NCBI RefSeq assembly: GCF_000013625.1
Contig: NC_009659.1
Coordinates: 310,001-374,000 of the forward strand
Source: Janthinobacterium sp. Marseille
Lineage (GTDB): Bacteria; Pseudomonadota; Gammaproteobacteria; Burkholderiales; Burkholderiaceae_D
DNA length: 64,000 bases
Reading direction: 5' to 3'
The notes beneath the pieces were generated by a model. That model ran no database searches. It was given only the letters and a program-made list of their open reading frames with translations, and was not told the origin of the DNA. Position numbers and translations under genes: made by a program. This document shows positions 56,744-64,000 of this stretch, piece by piece (position 1 is the stretch's first letter; every line of letters starts with the position of its first letter).

Positions 56744-57571
56744 CGGGTCGGCACACCATTCACTCCAGGAACCCGGGTACAGGGCAGCACCGCCCAAGCC
56801 GGCAACTTCCAGCGCCAGCAAGTTATGGCAGGCAGTCACGCCGGAACCGCATTGCATGACGGCTTGTGTCGGATCGCTGAGCAAGGCACTGAATTCACTG
56901 CGTAATTGTTCGGCCGATTTGAAGTTGCCATCGGCTTGCAGGTTATCCTTGAAGAAGCGATTCTTCGCGCCGGGTATGTGTCCGCCTACCGGATCTATCG
57001 TTTCATTTTCACCGCGATAGCGGTCTGCTGAACGTGCATCGACTACGGTCAGCTTTTCGGTATTCAAATTATTCAGCAGCTCAGTGGCGCTGACTGTTGT
57101 GGTCAGCGCAGGGCGTTCGCCTATCGTGCCGAGTACGCGTGGCGACGCTTCGGTAGACAGCCACATGCCATTCGCCAGCCAGGCCGGCAAGCCGCCGTCC
57201 AGTACGGCGACGGCCTCATGTCCGACCCAGCGCAGCATCCACCACAGGCGCGCAGCAAACATGCCGCCTTGTGCATCGTAGGCCACGACTTGTGTATCGG
57301 GGTTGATGCCCCAGGTTTGCAGCCTGGCGATGAAGGCTGCGCGATCCGGCAAGGGATGGCGACCACGGAAGATTTTGTCGGCACCGATTTTTTCACCGGC
57401 CAGGTCTTGATCCAGATGGGCAAATTGCGCGTTTGGCAAATGGCCTTCGGTGAAGGCACGTAGTCCTGCTTCCGGATTCATCAGGTCATGGCGGCAATCG
57501 AGGATGACCCAGCCCGGTTCGAAGATGTGTTTGGATAAATCAGCTGCTGAAATGAGGGTGCTATAGGTCAT
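56726..57571 (-). CDS. sseA: Sulfurtransferase, 3-mercaptopyruvate type
   Basis: 281 residues with two rhodanese domains. The C-terminal active loop CGSGVTA (C241) is the mercaptopyruvate sulfurtransferase signature, whereas thiosulfate enzymes have CRKGVTA. The first domain (WVILDCRHDL, GHLPNAQFAHLDQDL) is structural. It moves sulfane sulfur from mercaptopyruvate to acceptors such as thiols or cyanide. A DMT-family exporter gene lies 23 bp upstream on the same strand, so the two may be co-transcribed. Confidence 0.9.
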   Translation of the reverse strand: MTYSTLISAADLSKHIFEPGWVILDCRHDLMNPEAGLRAFTEGHLPNAQFAHLDQDLAGEKIGADKIFRGRHPLPDRAAFIARLQTWGINPDTQVVAYDAQGGMFAARLWWMLRWVGHEAVAVLDGGLPAWLANGMWLSTEASPRVLGTIGERPALTTTVSATELLNNLNTEKLTVVDARSADRYRGENETIDPVGGHIPGAKNRFFKDNLQADGNFKSAEQLRSEFSALLSDPTQAVMQCGSGVTACHNLLALEVAGLGGAALYPGSWSEWCADPARPVA

Positions 57572-57594
57572 GTCTTTTTCCTGTCGCTGCTGGT

Positions 57595-58524
57595 TTAGAG
57601 TTCAGTCGAAATCGGATCGGCTGGCGTCACGGCTTTTACGGTTGCTGAATTGCGGATATTGTAGAACGTTGCGACGATGCCGCTGACCAGAATGATCGCA
57701 ATGCCGAGCCAACTAAAGAAGCCAAGGATATCGCTCCAGATTAATACACCCCAGATACTGGAAAACACGATGCCGGTGTATTGCAGGTTGGCCGTTACCA
57801 GCGTGTTGCCGAGGCGGTAGGCACGGGTCATCGCCATTTGCGCAATCGCTGCGAATACACCTATGCTCAGCAGCAGGAACATTCCATACGTCGAGTGTGA
57901 GCGTAACAGGCTAATCGATTCGCCGTGCAGGCCGGGGCCAAACAGGCAGCCGGCCAGGCCGGCGATGAAGCCGGTGGCGGAGAAATAAAACACGACGCGG
58001 GATTCCGGCTCACCCAGTTGCCCGAGGTGGCGGACCTGCAGATAAGCGAGTGCCGACAGCGCGCCTGAACAAAGGCCGAGGAAGCCGCCCAGCCATTGGT
58101 CGGCGTGTATCGATGGACGCAGCAGCAAGGTCACGCCAACGAAGCTTGCCGTAATCGCCAGTACCAGGCCCCATTCAAAGCGCCGTTTGCCCGCACGCCA
58201 TGCCGCGACAAACAGGATGCCGGAGATCCAGATCGGCGCCATGTAATTGAGTGTCATCGCTGTTGCCAGCGGTAGCAGGCCGATCGCGCAAAACCAGAGC
58301 CACAGGGCAGTGACACCGACCACGCAACGCCACAAGTGTTGCCAGATCAGATGCGTCCTGAGGCTGCCGCCTTGCTGCAGGATGAGGATGTAAATAAAGA
58401 TCACGCCGATGAAGCCGCGATACATGATGATTTCCGCGACCGAATAGGTTTCGGATGCGAGCTTGACGCACACGCCCATGATGGAAAACATCAGCGTTGC
58501 GACAAGCATCCAGAGTGATTGCAT
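57595..58524 (-). CDS. DMT-superfamily (EamA) transporter
   Basis: 309-residue inner-membrane protein with ten predicted helices in two EamA repeats (about 1-135 and 145-290). Such proteins export amino acids or other metabolites. The substrate cannot be inferred. It is upstream of the sulfurtransferase gene with 23 bp between them. The DNA before it (58525-58647) carries a threefold short repeat. Confidence 0.88.
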   Translation of the reverse strand: MQSLWMLVATLMFSIMGVCVKLASETYSVAEIIMYRGFIGVIFIYILILQQGGSLRTHLIWQHLWRCVVGVTALWLWFCAIGLLPLATAMTLNYMAPIWISGILFVAAWRAGKRRFEWGLVLAITASFVGVTLLLRPSIHADQWLGGFLGLCSGALSALAYLQVRHLGQLGEPESRVVFYFSATGFIAGLAGCLFGPGLHGESISLLRSHSTYGMFLLLSIGVFAAIAQMAMTRAYRLGNTLVTANLQYTGIVFSSIWGVLIWSDILGFFSWLGIAIILVSGIVATFYNIRNSATVKAVTPADPISTEL

Positions 58525-58564
58525 GAGAGATGAAGAGAGTTACTGCGGGTTGATGCTGCAGGAT

Positions 58565-58602
58565 ACTACTAAACTGAGACTACTAAACCGGGTTACTAAA
58601 AC
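58565..58602. repeat. Three spaced direct repeats upstream of the DMT transporter gene
   Basis: ACTACTAAAC occurs at 58565-58574 and 58579-58588, and a one-change copy TTACTAAAAC at 58593-58602, all at a 14-bp period. They lie in the gap between the Rieske oxygenase and transporter genes. They could be a regulator site or a small repeat expansion. Confidence 0.5.
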
Positions 58603-58647
58603 TGCATACCGGAACTGCAGGAGTGCAGCCCCGGCTGGTGACACTTG

Positions 58648-59748
58648 TTAAACGTCCAGCTGACGGCGATACCATTCATGGAAGTGCTGCATGCCATCTT
58701 CCATCGGCGACTGGTAAGGCCCCACTTCATTTTCGCCGCGGTCCAGCAGGATCTTGCGGCCGGCATCCATGCGCAAGGCGATTTCATCGTCTTCTTCGCA
58801 GGTTTCCATATAGGCCGCACGCTCGGCAGCAACGAAGTCGCGTTCGAACAGGACGATTTCTTCCGGGTAATAGAACTCGACTACATTCCGTGTTTTTTGC
58901 GGACCGTTAGGCCATACCGTCGATACCACCAGTACGTGCGGATACCATTCGACCATGATGTTCGGGTACAGCGTCAGCCAGATCGCGCCATAAGGCGGCG
59001 TCTCGCCATTGCGGAATTGCAGGATCTGCTCTTGCCACTTTTGATATTTTTCCGAGCCGGATTTGGCCAGTGCATGATGTACGCCTACGGTTTGCACACT
59101 GTACTCATCGCCGAATTCCCACTTCAGGTCATCACAGCTGACAAAGCTGCCGAGGCCGGGGTGGAAGGGCTCGACGTGGTAATCCTCCAGATAGACTTCA
59201 ATGAAAGTCTTCCAGTTGTAATCGCATTCGTGTACTTCGACGTGGTCCAGCATATAGCCGCTGAAATCCAGGTCCTTGGTGACGCCGAGCTTGCCCAGGA
59301 TCTTGGCGACATTGACGCCATTTTGCTCAAACAGCAAACCGTTCCAGCTTTGCAATGGCGTGTTCGACAGGTTCAGGCAAGGCGTTTCGCCGAAATGCGG
59401 CGCACCTATCAATTCGCCCTTCAGGTCATACGTCCATCGATGCAGCGGGCAGACGATATTCTTCGCATGGCCGCGACCATTGAACATTTTCGCCTGGCGA
59501 TGACGGCAGACGTTAGAAAGCAACTCTATTCCCTGCTGACTGCGGACCAGCATGCGGCCTTCGTTTTCCCACGCGAGCGTGGCAAAGTCGCCGACATTCG
59601 GCACCATCAGTTCATGCCCTGCGTAACGCGGGCCTGCACGGAATAGTTGCTGGATTTCCTGCTTCAACAGTGCTTCGTCAAAATAGACGTTGACTGGAAG
59701 CTGCGCGTTAGAACGCGCGAGTTTGGCGAGATTAGCCAGATCGGACAT
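58648..59748 (-). CDS. Rieske non-heme iron oxygenase, alpha subunit type
   Basis: 366 residues from the ATG at 59748, chosen because GGGGGTGGGG precedes it and the upstream open frame is not family-like. The Rieske cluster motif is C81-x-H83 and C100-x-x-H103 (CRHRQ ... CPLHR), and the mononuclear iron site is NWKTFIEVYLEDYHVEPFHPG with H191, H196 and bridging D189. The family hydroxylates or demethylates aromatic or quaternary-amine substrates. No beta subunit, ferredoxin or reductase is encoded beside it, so it must borrow an electron chain. The substrate is unknown. Confidence 0.88.
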   Translation of the reverse strand: MSDLANLAKLARSNAQLPVNVYFDEALLKQEIQQLFRAGPRYAGHELMVPNVGDFATLAWENEGRMLVRSQQGIELLSNVCRHRQAKMFNGRGHAKNIVCPLHRWTYDLKGELIGAPHFGETPCLNLSNTPLQSWNGLLFEQNGVNVAKILGKLGVTKDLDFSGYMLDHVEVHECDYNWKTFIEVYLEDYHVEPFHPGLGSFVSCDDLKWEFGDEYSVQTVGVHHALAKSGSEKYQKWQEQILQFRNGETPPYGAIWLTLYPNIMVEWYPHVLVVSTVWPNGPQKTRNVVEFYYPEEIVLFERDFVAAERAAYMETCEEDDEIALRMDAGRKILLDRGENEVGPYQSPMEDGMQHFHEWYRRQLDV

Positions 59749-60103
59749 CCCCACCCCCAAATTAATTTGCACCAACCCAAGAGGAAAGAATCCGCAAAAA
59801 CCTAAATCAAACGAGATAAAGAGGCAATTTTGGACAGAACCGAGGATTATACCCCAGAGTTTTATACTCCGACGAGCCCGCAGACCAAGGAGCTGCGTCA
59901 TATTTCCAGGAATTAATAAAAAGAAATTATTTCCGCCTGCTGCGACGTCGACAGTAGCAAAAATTCGCAGGTAAGCGTCTATTTGCCCTGTTTTCGCTAA
60001 AAAACCAGATTTTCCGTATTGGAAACCGGCGGATATGCAGCGTTTATCCACCGGGCAGGGTGGTTTGCTCTAAAATAACGGGCTAAACCTTTTTCCTGCA
60101 TTT
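59749..60103. other. 355-bp AT-rich intergenic region, Rieske oxygenase / xseB
   Basis: No gene is seen. On the minus strand a perfect TATAAT (59851-59846) lies about 98 bp ahead of the oxygenase start, without a clear -35. On the plus strand TAAAAT at 60071-60076 may be the xseB -10. The middle portion has AT-rich stretches and stop codons in all frames; I see no repeats or RNA gene. Confidence 0.6.
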
Positions 60104-60358
60104 ATGTCAAAAAAATCTACCTCTGCCGCCTTGCCTTCATCGTTTGAAGAAGCGATGGCAGAACTCGAACAGCTGGTCGCGCGCATGGAAGCGGGCGAAC
60201 TGCCGCTGGAAGCATCGGTGGCGGCCTACAAGCGCGGCTCCGAACTGGTGAAGTATTGCGCCGCGCAACTCGAAAAAGTCGACAATCAGGTCAAGGTGCT
60301 GGAAGGCGATATGCTCAAACCATTCAACGCGGATCGTGCGATCGAGGCGGATGAATGA
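60104..60358 (+). CDS. xseB: Exodeoxyribonuclease VII small subunit
   Basis: 84-residue subunit of exonuclease VII. The body PSSFEEAMAELEQLVARMEAGELPLEASVAAYKRGSEL is the conserved helical domain that binds XseA. Its last 4 bp overlap ispA (ATGA), the same xseB-ispA-dxs order as in E. coli. xseA is not in the window. Confidence 0.95.
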   Translation: MSKKSTSAALPSSFEEAMAELEQLVARMEAGELPLEASVAAYKRGSELVKYCAAQLEKVDNQVKVLEGDMLKPFNADRAIEADE

Positions 60359-61248
60359 CGACTATGCAATCGTTTGACGGCTGGATGAAATCAACACAGG
60401 CGGAAATGGAATTGGCACTGGTGCAGCATTTGCCGCCGGTGGCACAAACACCTGCCCGCCTGCATGAAGCCATGCATTACGCGGTGCTGGATGGCGGCAA
60501 GCGTGTGCGTCCCTTGCTGGTCTATGCAGCCGGTGCATTGTTCGACGCTGATGCGGCGGAACTGGCGCGCGCGGCGGCAGCGGTCGAAATGATCCACGCC
60601 TATTCGCTGGTGCATGACGATATGCCGTGCATGGATGATGACGCCTTGCGGCGCGGCAAGCCGACCGTGCATGTGAAGTACGACGAAGCATGCGCATTAT
60701 TGGTAGGCGACGCCTTGCAATCGCAGGCCTTTGACGTATTGGCTGATGGTGGCCTCGATCCGGTACGGCAACTGGCGATGGTGCGCTTGCTGGCAAAAGC
60801 ATCCGGTTCGCTTGGCATGTGCGGCGGACAGGCGATCGATTTGGCGAGCGTTGGTTTGAGCTTGTCTCTGGAAGAGCTCGAACAGATGCACCGTTTGAAA
60901 ACCGGTGCACTGTTGCGCGTTTCGGTTTTGCTCGGCGCACTTGCCGGCAAGGCTTTGAGCGCGGAAGAAACGCAGGCGCTGGATAGTTATGCGGCCGCTA
61001 TCGGCCTCGCATTCCAGGTCGTCGATGATGTACTGGATGCGACCGCAGATTCGGCCACGTTGGGTAAAACCGCGGGCAAGGATGCGGCCGACAACAAGCC
61101 GACCTATGTGTCGATACTCGGCCTTGAACAATCGCAGGCCCTGGCAGAAAAATTGCGCAACGATGCTCATCGTGCGCTGGAGCAGTTTGGAGAAAAAGCA
61201 CGACGCTTGCGTGAGCTCGCGGATTTGATCGTGCAGCGGAAGGCTTAG
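60355..61248 (+). CDS. ispA: Farnesyl diphosphate synthase
   Basis: Condenses IPP with DMAPP and GPP to make farnesyl diphosphate. 297 residues of the all-helical prenyltransferase fold with the first Asp-rich motif [20 protein letters not shown] (about residues 84-103) and the second motif FQVVDDVLD. The chain-length region before the first motif ([11 protein letters not shown]) has the pattern of short-chain bacterial enzymes. It overlaps xseB by 4 bp, and dxs starts 1 bp after its stop, so the three genes are one operon. Confidence 0.95.
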   Translation: MTTMQSFDGWMKSTQAEMELALVQHLPPVAQTPARLHEAMHYAVLDGGKRVRPLLVYAAGALFDADAAELARAAAAVEMIHAYSLVHDDMPCMDDDALRRGKPTVHVKYDEACALLVGDALQSQAFDVLADGGLDPVRQLAMVRLLAKASGSLGMCGGQAIDLASVGLSLSLEELEQMHRLKTGALLRVSVLLGALAGKALSAEETQALDSYAAAIGLAFQVVDDVLDATADSATLGKTAGKDAADNKPTYVSILGLEQSQALAEKLRNDAHRALEQFGEKARRLRELADLIVQRKA

Positions 61249-61249
61249 T

Positions 61250-63115
61250 ATGAATTTGCTTGAAACTATCAATGACCCGGCCGATGTACGGCAACTGACA
61301 CGTCCGCAGCTTAAGCAGCTGGCGGATGAGTTGCGTGCCTTCGTGCTGGAATCGGTGTCGGCTACCGGTGGTCACCTGTCGTCCAATCTGGGCACGGTGG
61401 AGCTGACGATCGCGCTGCACAATGTGTTCAATACGCCGGAAGACCGCATCATCTGGGACGTCGGTCACCAGACTTATCCGCACAAAATATTGACCGGTCG
61501 TCGTGACCAGATGCATAGCCTGCGCCAGATCGATGGCATTTCAGGTTTCCCGCGTCGTGACGAAAGTCCTTACGATACCTTTGGCACCGCACATTCATCG
61601 ACTTCGATTTCTGCTGCATTGGGCATGGCACTGGCTGCCAAAACCAAAGGCGAAGATCGCCATGCGATTGCCGTGATTGGCGACGGTGCGATGACAGCCG
61701 GCATGGCGTTTGAAGCAATGAATAATGCCGGCATCCATGACGACATCAATTTGCTGGTGGTGCTGAACGATAACGATATGTCGATTTCGCCGCCCGTCGG
61801 TGCATTGAATCGCTATCTGGCGCGGCTGATGTCCGGGCAGTTTTATGCGGCAGCGAAAAATGTCGGCAAGACTGTTTTGCCTGCGCCTATGCGCGAACTG
61901 GCGAAACGTTTTGAAGAACACGCAAAAGGCATGATCGTACCGGCGACGATGTTTGAAGAATTCGGTTTCAACTACATTGGCCCTATCGATGGTCATGACC
62001 TGGATTCACTGATCCCGACGCTGCAAAACCTGAAGAACCTGAAAGGCCCGCAATTCCTGCACGTGGTGACACGCAAGGGACAGGGCTATAAATTGGCCGA
62101 AGCCGACCCTGTGCTGTATCACGGTCCGGGTAAATTCGATCCGGCCGAAGGCATCAAGCCGAGCACCGCCAAGAAAGTCACTTACACCAGCGTGTTCGGC
62201 GACTGGTTGTGCGATATGGCTGCGGCCGATAAACGCCTGGTCGGCATCACGCCGGCGATGCGTGAAGGTTCCGGCATGGTTGAATTCGAACGTCGCTTCC
62301 CGGATCGCTATTACGATGTCGGTATCGCGGAACAGCATGCTGTGACCTTTGCCGCCGGTATGGCATGCGAAGGCTTGAAACCGGTGGTCGCAATTTATTC
62401 GACTTTCCTGCAACGTGGTTACGATCAGTTGATCCACGACGTCGCCCTGCAAAACCTGGATGTGACTTTTGCGCTGGATCGTTCCGGCCTGGTCGGTGCC
62501 GACGGCGCGACCCATGCCGGTAATTACGACATCGCATATCTGCGCTGCATCCCGAATATGGTGGTGATGGCGGCATCGGATGAAAACGAATGTCGCCAGA
62601 TGTTATCGACCGGCTTCGATTATCAGGGACCCGCTGCCGTACGTTATCCGCGTGGTGGTGGCATTGGTGCCAAGGTCGGCACTGACCTCGCGACGATTCC
62701 ACTCGGTACCGGCGAAATCAAGCGCGAAGGCAAGGGTATTGCCATCCTCGCTTTCGGCACTATGGTCGCACCGAGCCTGAGTGCTGGTGAAGAGCTGGAC
62801 GCGACGGTTGCCAATATGCGTTTCATCAAACCGCTGGATGTGGAATTGCTCAAGCGCCTGGCGGCGACTCATGATGCATTGGTCACGGTGGAAGAAGGTT
62901 CCATTATGGGCGGTGCCGGTGCGGCAGTGGCGGAAGCCATGGCGGCGGCAGGTATCGTCAAGCCATTATTGAATCTGGGTTTGCCGGATCAATTTATCGA
63001 TCACGGTGATGCAGGCAAACTGCTCGCCTTGTGCGGACTGGATGCCGCCGGTATCGCCACTTCGATTCGCAAGCGTTTCGGCAAAGACCAGCCACGCCTA
63101 GTCGTCAATCAGTAA
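61250..63115 (+). CDS. dxs: 1-Deoxy-D-xylulose-5-phosphate synthase
   Basis: First enzyme of the MEP isoprenoid pathway; its product also feeds thiazole (ThiG) and pyridoxal synthesis. 621 residues of the transketolase type. Features: [32 protein letters not shown], the thiamine diphosphate motif [17 protein letters not shown], and the [12 protein letters not shown] and GADGATHAG motifs of the second half. Directly coupled to ispA. A GC-rich hairpin follows it. Confidence 0.97.
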   Translation: MNLLETINDPADVRQLTRPQLKQLADELRAFVLESVSATGGHLSSNLGTVELTIALHNVFNTPEDRIIWDVGHQTYPHKILTGRRDQMHSLRQIDGISGFPRRDESPYDTFGTAHSSTSISAALGMALAAKTKGEDRHAIAVIGDGAMTAGMAFEAMNNAGIHDDINLLVVLNDNDMSISPPVGALNRYLARLMSGQFYAAAKNVGKTVLPAPMRELAKRFEEHAKGMIVPATMFEEFGFNYIGPIDGHDLDSLIPTLQNLKNLKGPQFLHVVTRKGQGYKLAEADPVLYHGPGKFDPAEGIKPSTAKKVTYTSVFGDWLCDMAAADKRLVGITPAMREGSGMVEFERRFPDRYYDVGIAEQHAVTFAAGMACEGLKPVVAIYSTFLQRGYDQLIHDVALQNLDVTFALDRSGLVGADGATHAGNYDIAYLRCIPNMVVMAASDENECRQMLSTGFDYQGPAAVRYPRGGGIGAKVGTDLATIPLGTGEIKREGKGIAILAFGTMVAPSLSAGEELDATVANMRFIKPLDVELLKRLAATHDALVTVEEGSIMGGAGAAVAEAMAAAGIVKPLLNLGLPDQFIDHGDAGKLLALCGLDAAGIATSIRKRFGKDQPRLVVNQ

Positions 63116-63128
63116 GTCATGCTTCTGT

Positions 63129-63149
63129 GCGGCGCCGCAATGGCGCCGC
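63129..63149 (+). terminator. Hairpin between dxs and folE2
   Basis: GCGGCGCC (63129-63136) and GGCGCCGC (63142-63149) pair over a 5-nt loop; CTATTTTA follows, a short U-tract. It is a plausible but modest terminator, 13 bp past the dxs stop. Confidence 0.55.
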
Positions 63150-63167
63150 CTATTTTAAGGTTCAGCA

Positions 63168-63974
63168 ATGAATACTCGCGATCCCGGCCTGGCGGCCATC
63201 CCCGATGTACAAGCCACTCCTGATACCCGTCGCATTGCAATCCAGCGCGTCGGCGTCAAAGGCGTGCGTTATCCATTGACGGTGAAAACCCTGTCCGGCG
63301 TGCAGCCCTCGGTTGGAACCTGGAATATGTATGTGCATCTGGCGGAAGAGCAAAAGGGCACGCATATGTCGCGCTTCATTGCGCTGCTGGAAGAGAATAC
63401 GCAGGCACTGGATGTCAATGTGTTCGGCGGGATGATACGCAAGATGCTGGCCTTGCTGGAAGCCGATGCCGGTCGCATTGAAGTGTCTTTCCCTTACTTC
63501 ATCAATAAAACCGCACCGGTATCCGGCGTGCAAAGCCTGATGGATTATGAAGTCGGTTTTAACGGTGAGATCAAAAACGGCAAGCTGGAAATTACCCTGA
63601 AGGTATTGGTGCCGGTCACCAGCCTGTGCCCTTGCTCGAAAAAGATTTCCGCCTACGGTGCACACAACCAGCGCTCGCACATCACGGTGCAGGCTTTGCT
63701 GGCTGATGATCTGGTGGTGGAAGAGTTGATCGCGCAAATCGAAGCGCAGGCATCATGTGAGTTGTTTGGTTTGCTGAAACGCCCGGATGAAAAGTATGTG
63801 ACCGAGCGCGCTTACGACAATCCGAAATTTGTCGAGGACCTGGTGCGTGATGTGGCGGTGATGTTAAACAATGAAGCGCGCGTGCTGGCTTATACGCTGG
63901 AAGCGGAAAACTTTGAGTCTATCCATAATCACTCGGCGTATGCCTTGATTGAATTGGATAAACGCCTGGCTTGA
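63168..63974 (+). CDS. folE2: GTP cyclohydrolase FolE2 (type IB)
   Basis: Converts GTP to dihydroneopterin triphosphate for folate synthesis. 268 residues of the FolE2 family, which works with metals other than zinc and substitutes for or backs up FolE. The metal Cys is in the conserved [22 protein letters not shown] block, and the start [14 protein letters not shown] is typical. AAGG lies ahead of the ATG. In some bacteria folE2 is under zinc control; no Zur-like site is seen in the 52-bp gap. The last 26 bp of the window show nothing further. Confidence 0.95.
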   Translation: MNTRDPGLAAIPDVQATPDTRRIAIQRVGVKGVRYPLTVKTLSGVQPSVGTWNMYVHLAEEQKGTHMSRFIALLEENTQALDVNVFGGMIRKMLALLEADAGRIEVSFPYFINKTAPVSGVQSLMDYEVGFNGEIKNGKLEITLKVLVPVTSLCPCSKKISAYGAHNQRSHITVQALLADDLVVEELIAQIEAQASCELFGLLKRPDEKYVTERAYDNPKFVEDLVRDVAVMLNNEARVLAYTLEAENFESIHNHSAYALIELDKRLA

Positions 63975-64000
63975 ATTTGTCCCTGTTTAAAAAAATGCCG

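Noticed and set aside
59749..60051. N-terminal extension of the Rieske oxygenase to 60051
   Set aside because: The extra 101 residues are hydrophobic and basic without family similarity, and a strong GGGGGTGGGG site precedes the ATG at 59748.
1..64000. CRISPR arrays, tRNA/rRNA genes, insertion sequences, prophage, toxin-antitoxin or defence genes
   Set aside because: None was seen on reading both strands; gene content is core metabolism and the few repeats are short palindromes or terminators.

Overview
This 64 kb window is chromosomal core DNA of a betaproteobacterium, most likely Burkholderiales, family Oxalobacteraceae (Herminiimonas/Janthinobacterium-like). The family assignment is inference. 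It rests on the OmpC-type porin with the usual AQSSVTVYG mature start, the polA/DUF2782/thrB/BPSS1780/uvrD neighbourhood, the tyrS/M23 peptidase/anmK/erpA neighbourhood, a Coq7-type quinone hydroxylase, dusB-fis, ruvCAB and moderate-to-high GC. I recognise about 57 protein genes. I see no tRNA or rRNA gene, CRISPR array, insertion sequence, phage gene or integrase.

Layout. 1-10.8 kb: 3'-part of fadD, a YciA-type thioesterase, an ATM1-type ABC exporter, glutamate dehydrogenase, a complete glutamate/aspartate ABC importer (gltIJKL), dihydroorotase pyrC and a DUF3025 gene. 10.9-19.1 kb (minus strand): a two-component system followed by a three-gene heavy-metal-type RND efflux operon (czcBAC-like); this is the most accessory-looking block. 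19.2-21.9 kb: two porins, the second with an odd N-terminus. 22.1-27.2 kb: coq7, an OsmC protein, rplM-rpsI behind a strong promoter, argC, a coiled-coil membrane protein (DUF6776) with a bactofilin, and erpA. 27.3-34.6 kb: anmK and an M23 peptidase (minus), then tyrS, dtd, a PEBP protein, a histidine phosphatase, dusB and fis (plus). 34.7-40.1 kb: purH, ruvC, ruvA, ruvB, a DUF188 protein and an FAA-hydrolase-family protein. 40.2-45.1 kb (minus): a chemoreceptor and valS. 45.3-49.5 kb: thiS, thiG, thiE and a UvrD-type helicase. 49.6-51.8 kb (minus): BPSS1780 membrane protein, thrB and DUF2782. 52.0-56.7 kb: polA, a Tat-exported dienelactone-hydrolase-like protein and a ZIP transporter. 56.7-59.7 kb (minus): a sulfurtransferase, a DMT transporter and a stand-alone Rieske oxygenase. 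60.1-64.0 kb: xseB, ispA, dxs and folE2.

How the genes work together. Glutamate import (gltIJKL) sits beside glutamate dehydrogenase. The two-component system probably controls the RND pump. ruvCAB is a complete Holliday-junction set. ispA and dxs supply isoprenoids, and Coq7 acts in ubiquinone synthesis. thiS and thiG build the thiazole of thiamine, and thiE couples it to the pyrimidine.

I found no convincing undescribed multi-gene system. The observations worth a second look are local: an apparent AUU start for the ZIP transporter, a porin with a duplicated first strand and no basic signal-peptide region, an Asn next to the phospho-accepting His of the efflux sensor kinase, probable leaderless uvrD and ruvB transcripts, a structured thiS leader that lacks THI-box motifs, long perfect palindromes at convergent gene ends, and a membrane coiled-coil protein paired with a bactofilin.
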